Source: Hungatella sp. UBA5982 (GTDB taxonomy: Bacteria > Bacillota > Clostridia > Lachnospirales > Lachnospiraceae). From it: DNA of 8,628 nt. This document shows, in pieces, positions 5,766-8,628 of this stretch. The translations under genes and the position numbers were made by a program. The first letter of the stretch is position 1. Each line of letters starts with the position of its first letter. The stretch covers positions 1 through 8,628 of the forward strand of contig DJBG01000182.1 in the NCBI GenBank assembly GCA_002429965.1, written 5' to 3'. The notes under the pieces are model-generated. The model saw only the letters and a program-made list of their open reading frames with translations, was not told the DNA's origin and searched no databases.

Positions 5766-6890
5766 TTATTCTTTATCCAGGGCCTCGTACAGAGCGGTCA
5801 GGGTAAGGGCCTGCCCATAGGCCATTGGCATGAGGGCAATGTTCTTATAATGATCGGAATCCATGCCGATTCCGGTCCCGGCCGATACGTTTAACACGGT
5901 TCCATCTTCGGAAATATTGGCACAGATGGCTTCAATGGCCCGGTCAGCCGCAGCCTTGTAGGTACCGTCAAGAATCCCTGCCTTCACTCCTCTTAAAAGC
6001 CCGGCGGCAATGGCTGCAGAGCCGGAGACTTCGCCGTAGCTGGAATCGTCGGTGAGAACGGTGTTCCACAAACCGGACGGGGACTGAAGGCGTAAAAGGG
6101 CTAAAGCCTGGGATTTGAAGGTGTCGGTCAGGAAAGCCCTCACCCCCTTATCTAATCCTTCTGCGCAGGTATCTAAGTATTCCATGATCCCGTAGGTAAA
6201 CCAGGAGTTTCCTCTGCACCAGAAGATGCCTCCGAAATTATCCATGCGCTCAAAGCTGAAGCCGTGATGGAAAAGGCCGGTCTGCTTGTCAAAGAGATAT
6301 TTGATGTGAACCAGGAACTGATGAAGGGCTTCATCTTTCCAAAGGGTGTTCCCTGATATGTATCCCATCCTGTTTAAGAAAAGCACGGACATAAACAGAG
6401 TGTCCACCCAGATCTGTCCGTCATTTAGACTTACGCCATCCCGGTTTCCGATGGCACTGGTCACATGCTGGAATCCGTTGTCAGGGGTTTTTGGAAGGTC
6501 ATTGATGAGCCAGTCCGCCCTCTGAGCGCACAAGTTGTAAAATTCCTCCGGATTGTCAAGGCTTTCGTATAAAAAGGACAGGGGAAGAAATGGAGCGGTG
6601 GTATTGATGTTCTTGGAAGGAAGGCCCTTCTTTTGATGGCCGCTGTACCACTTTTCAAAGAACGGGAGATACCGGCCGTCTCCGTAAAATTCCTGGAGCC
6701 TATATAAGCCATACAGTCCGACTCCCTGGGGCCAGTCCCATTCCTCTATGCCGAAATCCCTTTGGATGAGTCCTTTTTTTGTGTCAGTGCTGCTGACGTT
6801 CTTGTCTTTATTATAATCATATCCTCCAAGATTCATCAGTTTCTCCACAACCAAATGGATCTTTTCTAATAGCTGGTCGTTAGTAATCAT
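5766..6890 (-). CDS. GH105 unsaturated rhamnogalacturonyl hydrolase (YteR/YesR-like)
   Basis: The 374-residue product matches glycoside hydrolase family 105 in length and layout, an (alpha/alpha)6 barrel. These enzymes hydrate the double bond of the unsaturated galacturonate left by lyases at the non-reducing end of rhamnogalacturonan fragments, releasing the keto sugar. Landmarks are WDWPQGVGLYGL (51-62), DGQIWVDTLFM (157-167) with Asp163 as the probable catalytic acid, WCRGNSW (224-230), and the SYGEVSGSAAIAAGLLRG segment (284-301). No signal peptide is present, so it acts in the cytoplasm on imported oligosaccharides. AAGGAG (6899-6904) lies 8 nt before the ATG. It follows the response regulator by 26 nt with no room for a promoter, so it is probably the distal gene of that operon. 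WCRGNSW differs from the WxRGNGW form I recall as usual. A related GH88-like specificity cannot be excluded. Confidence 0.92.
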   Translation of the reverse strand: MITNDQLLEKIHLVVEKLMNLGGYDYNKDKNVSSTDTKKGLIQRDFGIEEWDWPQGVGLYGLYRLQEFYGDGRYLPFFEKWYSGHQKKGLPSKNINTTAPFLPLSFLYESLDNPEEFYNLCAQRADWLINDLPKTPDNGFQHVTSAIGNRDGVSLNDGQIWVDTLFMSVLFLNRMGYISGNTLWKDEALHQFLVHIKYLFDKQTGLFHHGFSFERMDNFGGIFWCRGNSWFTYGIMEYLDTCAEGLDKGVRAFLTDTFKSQALALLRLQSPSGLWNTVLTDDSSYGEVSGSAAIAAGLLRGVKAGILDGTYKAAADRAIEAICANISEDGTVLNVSAGTGIGMDSDHYKNIALMPMAYGQALTLTALYEALDKE

Positions 6891-6916
6891 TGTTCTTTCT
6901 CCTTTTCCGTGTTTGT

Positions 6917-8431
6917 TTAAAGTTTGTTTTTCAGCTTTTCTATATATTCGGTCGGCGGAAAGCCGGTATACCGCTTGAACACCTGACTGAAGTACTGGGG
7001 ATTGCTGCCAAACCCTACCTGGCGGGCAATGTGTTTTACGTTATCGCTGTGGTAATAGGCCATCAGCCGGATAGCCTCCTCCATCCGCTCCTTGTTTAAG
7101 TAGTCGGAAAAACGCATCCCCTCTTCTTTTACGAACTGCTTGCTTAAATATCCGACGCTTACAAAAAGATAATTTTCAGCCAGCCATTTTAAGGAAAGAT
7201 TTTCAGAGAATAAATGCTCCCTGATGTAGGCTTTTAAAAGGGCGATGTTGGAGCCCGCCTTATGAGCTCCGCATAAGTTGTCTTTCTGGACCAGCACCAC
7301 ACGAAGAAGCTCCCGGATCCCGGACACCGTGTCACAGGAGTAGAGACGCCGGAAAAAATCACAGGCAGCATCCACGGGAAGCTTTTCCCGTTCCGGTCCG
7401 GTCTGAAGGAATAGGCCTAGTGCAAGATTTCTTGCAGTTGTTAATGGGATGGAGTCCATAAAAACAGAGTCAAGGAGCTCCACAGCCTGTATGGTATCCA
7501 CGGCAGAGGTTATGGAATCCTCAAGCCTGCTGATCATCCAGGGGGAAGCAATGTGGTTTCTGATTTCATGGGCCTCTCCCCCTTCGCTGATGAGGAGAAT
7601 TCGCTCAAAACGGGAAACCTTCTGAATGATTTCCTGAAAAAGCTTTTCCGCTGAATCCCTGTGAAGGAACTCCGCCTCAAAGGTGACGGACTGACCGGGA
7701 TACCGGAGCCTGGTTATGGCACTTTCGATCCGTTCCTGGATCGCCAGAGTAAAGGCGGGGAATATAAGGACCGCAGTGTTTTTTACATAAAGTATGGAAA
7801 ACTGCAAAGGAACCTTGGAAGCTTCTAAAAGCTTTCTGACGTCGCAGATAAAGCTTTTTAAATAGCTTTCTTCCACAAAGGAACAGATGCAGGCATAAAT
7901 GCAGTTCTTCGGAAGGGATAAAAGGCTCTGGTATTTGCGGAATACGGCTGGAAAGGAATCCTGGTGCTCCAGTGCCTCCATAATAAAGCTCTGTTCCAGG
8001 GGAAAATGAAGGCTTCTTAAGAAATCCTGCTGCTGCATTTTCCTGCTTTCCTCTTCCTCAAGGCGTTCCTTTCTTATGGAAACCAGAGATTCGATCAGCT
8101 CATTTTTATCGGTTGGTTTTAAAAGATAATCCCGGACCCCGTATTTCATGGCCTGTTTGGCATATTCAAAATCATTGTAGCCGGAAAGAAGGATAAAGGT
8201 GATATTGGAATCCGATTTTATGGAACGTTCAATTAAGTCCAGGCCGTTTAGGATGGGCATTCGGATATCAGTAATCACCACATCCGGATAATCATCACAG
8301 ATGATATCGTAGGCCTCCATTCCGTTTTTCGCAGTGGCGATGAGTTCATAGCCGATGGACTCATAGTCGATCATTTGGGAAATGGCCTCTCTTATAATCT
8401 GTTCATCATCTACTATCATCAGTCTCAGCAT
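6917..8431 (-). CDS. YesN-type response regulator with AraC-type DNA-binding domain
   Basis: The 504-residue cytoplasmic protein has an N-terminal receiver domain (1-120) with the acidic pair Asp8/Asp9, phospho-acceptor Asp55 (VVITDIRMP), Ser83 (LLSGYND) and Lys105 (YLLKP). A long helical linker region (about 125-395) follows, and then a C-terminal AraC double helix-turn-helix (about 405-504) ending in the VFKRYTGFPPTEYI landmark. This build is typical of the YesN partners of YesM-like kinases that control carbohydrate-uptake genes in Firmicutes. AAGGAG within the end of the kinase gene serves as the RBS, and only one base separates the kinase stop from this ATG, which implies translational coupling. 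The downstream GH105 gene suggests that rhamnogalacturonan breakdown is a target. The binding sites cannot be identified from this window alone. Confidence 0.95.
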   Translation of the reverse strand: MLRLMIVDDEQIIREAISQMIDYESIGYELIATAKNGMEAYDIICDDYPDVVITDIRMPILNGLDLIERSIKSDSNITFILLSGYNDFEYAKQAMKYGVRDYLLKPTDKNELIESLVSIRKERLEEEESRKMQQQDFLRSLHFPLEQSFIMEALEHQDSFPAVFRKYQSLLSLPKNCIYACICSFVEESYLKSFICDVRKLLEASKVPLQFSILYVKNTAVLIFPAFTLAIQERIESAITRLRYPGQSVTFEAEFLHRDSAEKLFQEIIQKVSRFERILLISEGGEAHEIRNHIASPWMISRLEDSITSAVDTIQAVELLDSVFMDSIPLTTARNLALGLFLQTGPEREKLPVDAACDFFRRLYSCDTVSGIRELLRVVLVQKDNLCGAHKAGSNIALLKAYIREHLFSENLSLKWLAENYLFVSVGYLSKQFVKEEGMRFSDYLNKERMEEAIRLMAYYHSDNVKHIARQVGFGSNPQYFSQVFKRYTGFPPTEYIEKLKNKL

Positions 8432-8432
8432 A

Positions 8433-8628
8433 TCAAATCTCCTTCTCCTTAGGAATGGACAGCATTACCACTGCCATATCTCTTTCGTTATAAAATTTCA
8501 GGCCATAATGATCCCCATAGAGCAGTTTTAACCGGGAATGAATATTGGTCAGGCCCACACCGGAGCCTTGAGGCTTGATCTCTTTGTGCCTGATCTTTTC
8601 TAAAAGATCCGATTCAAACCGGGAGCCG
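8433..8628 (-). CDS. Sensor histidine kinase, C-terminal end only (YesM-type)
   Basis: Only the last 64 residues are in the window; the gene continues beyond base 8628. They contain the ATP-binding G2 box and following helix, GSGVGLTNIHSRLKLLYG, which is the form found in HisKA_7TM/YesM-like (His_kinase plus HATPase_c) kinases rather than in the EnvZ-type group. The end (MAVVMLSIPKEKEI) closes the ATPase domain. In this family the N-terminal part normally has two membrane helices around an extracellular sensor and a HAMP domain; that part is not visible. It is followed after one base by its cognate response regulator. The signal is inferred from context to be an extracellular pectic oligosaccharide or a binding protein carrying one. 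Confidence 0.93.
   Translation of the reverse strand, partial: GSRFESDLLEKIRHKEIKPQGSGVGLTNIHSRLKLLYGDHYGLKFYNERDMAVVMLSIPKEKEI

Noticed and set aside
6890..7099. 69-codon + strand open frame opposite the end of the response regulator
   Set aside because: It is antisense to the conserved AraC-type HTH coding region and has no supporting motif.

Overview
The window looks like chromosomal DNA from an anaerobic Firmicute of the Lachnospiraceae type (a Lacrimispora/Clostridium saccharolyticum-like plant-polysaccharide fermenter). The reasons are strong AGGAGG-type ribosome binding sites, moderate base composition, CcpA-type catabolite control, a YesM/YesN-type two-component pair and Clostridia-style gene neighbourhoods. 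The organism assignment is an inference, not a database match.

Region 1 (1-3150, all + strand) is a compact housekeeping cluster. It holds the C-terminal part of a class I SAM-dependent RNA methyltransferase of the RlmL/YpsC type, a papain-family (C1) cysteine protease with a C-terminal lectin-like domain, an XTP/dITP pyrophosphatase (rdgB), and a YfcE-type metallophosphoesterase that overlaps rdgB by 23 nt. A strong hairpin plus T-run terminator (3092-3148) closes the cluster. The protease has an odd 5' end: a well-placed RBS and a TTG start run in frame into it and encode a Lys-rich signal-peptide start, but a TGA at codon 6 interrupts the reading.

Region 2 (3155-8628) is a pectin/rhamnogalacturonan-oligosaccharide utilisation locus. 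A GH4 enzyme carrying the CHEV motif of alpha-galacturonidases (- strand) is divergent from a cupin-type AraC regulator (+ strand). The 245-bp gap between them holds a readable control region: a sigma-A-like promoter for each gene, a perfect 12-bp inverted repeat over the GH4 -35 element, a near-consensus cre (CcpA) site over the GH4 transcription start, and a small palindrome over the araC -35. A bidirectional terminator (about 5698-5745) lies between the convergent araC and GH105 genes. The rest is one tight - strand operon reading sensor histidine kinase (C-terminus only, YesM-type), YesN-type response regulator, then GH105 unsaturated rhamnogalacturonyl hydrolase.

Together, extracellular glycan cues (two-component system) and an intracellular sugar cue (AraC/cupin protein) appear to control two cytoplasmic enzymes that trim the ends of imported galacturonate-containing oligosaccharides, with glucose-type repression on at least the GH4 gene. 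No transporter is visible in the window; one would be expected nearby. I saw no RNA genes, CRISPR arrays, insertion sequences or phage-like genes.
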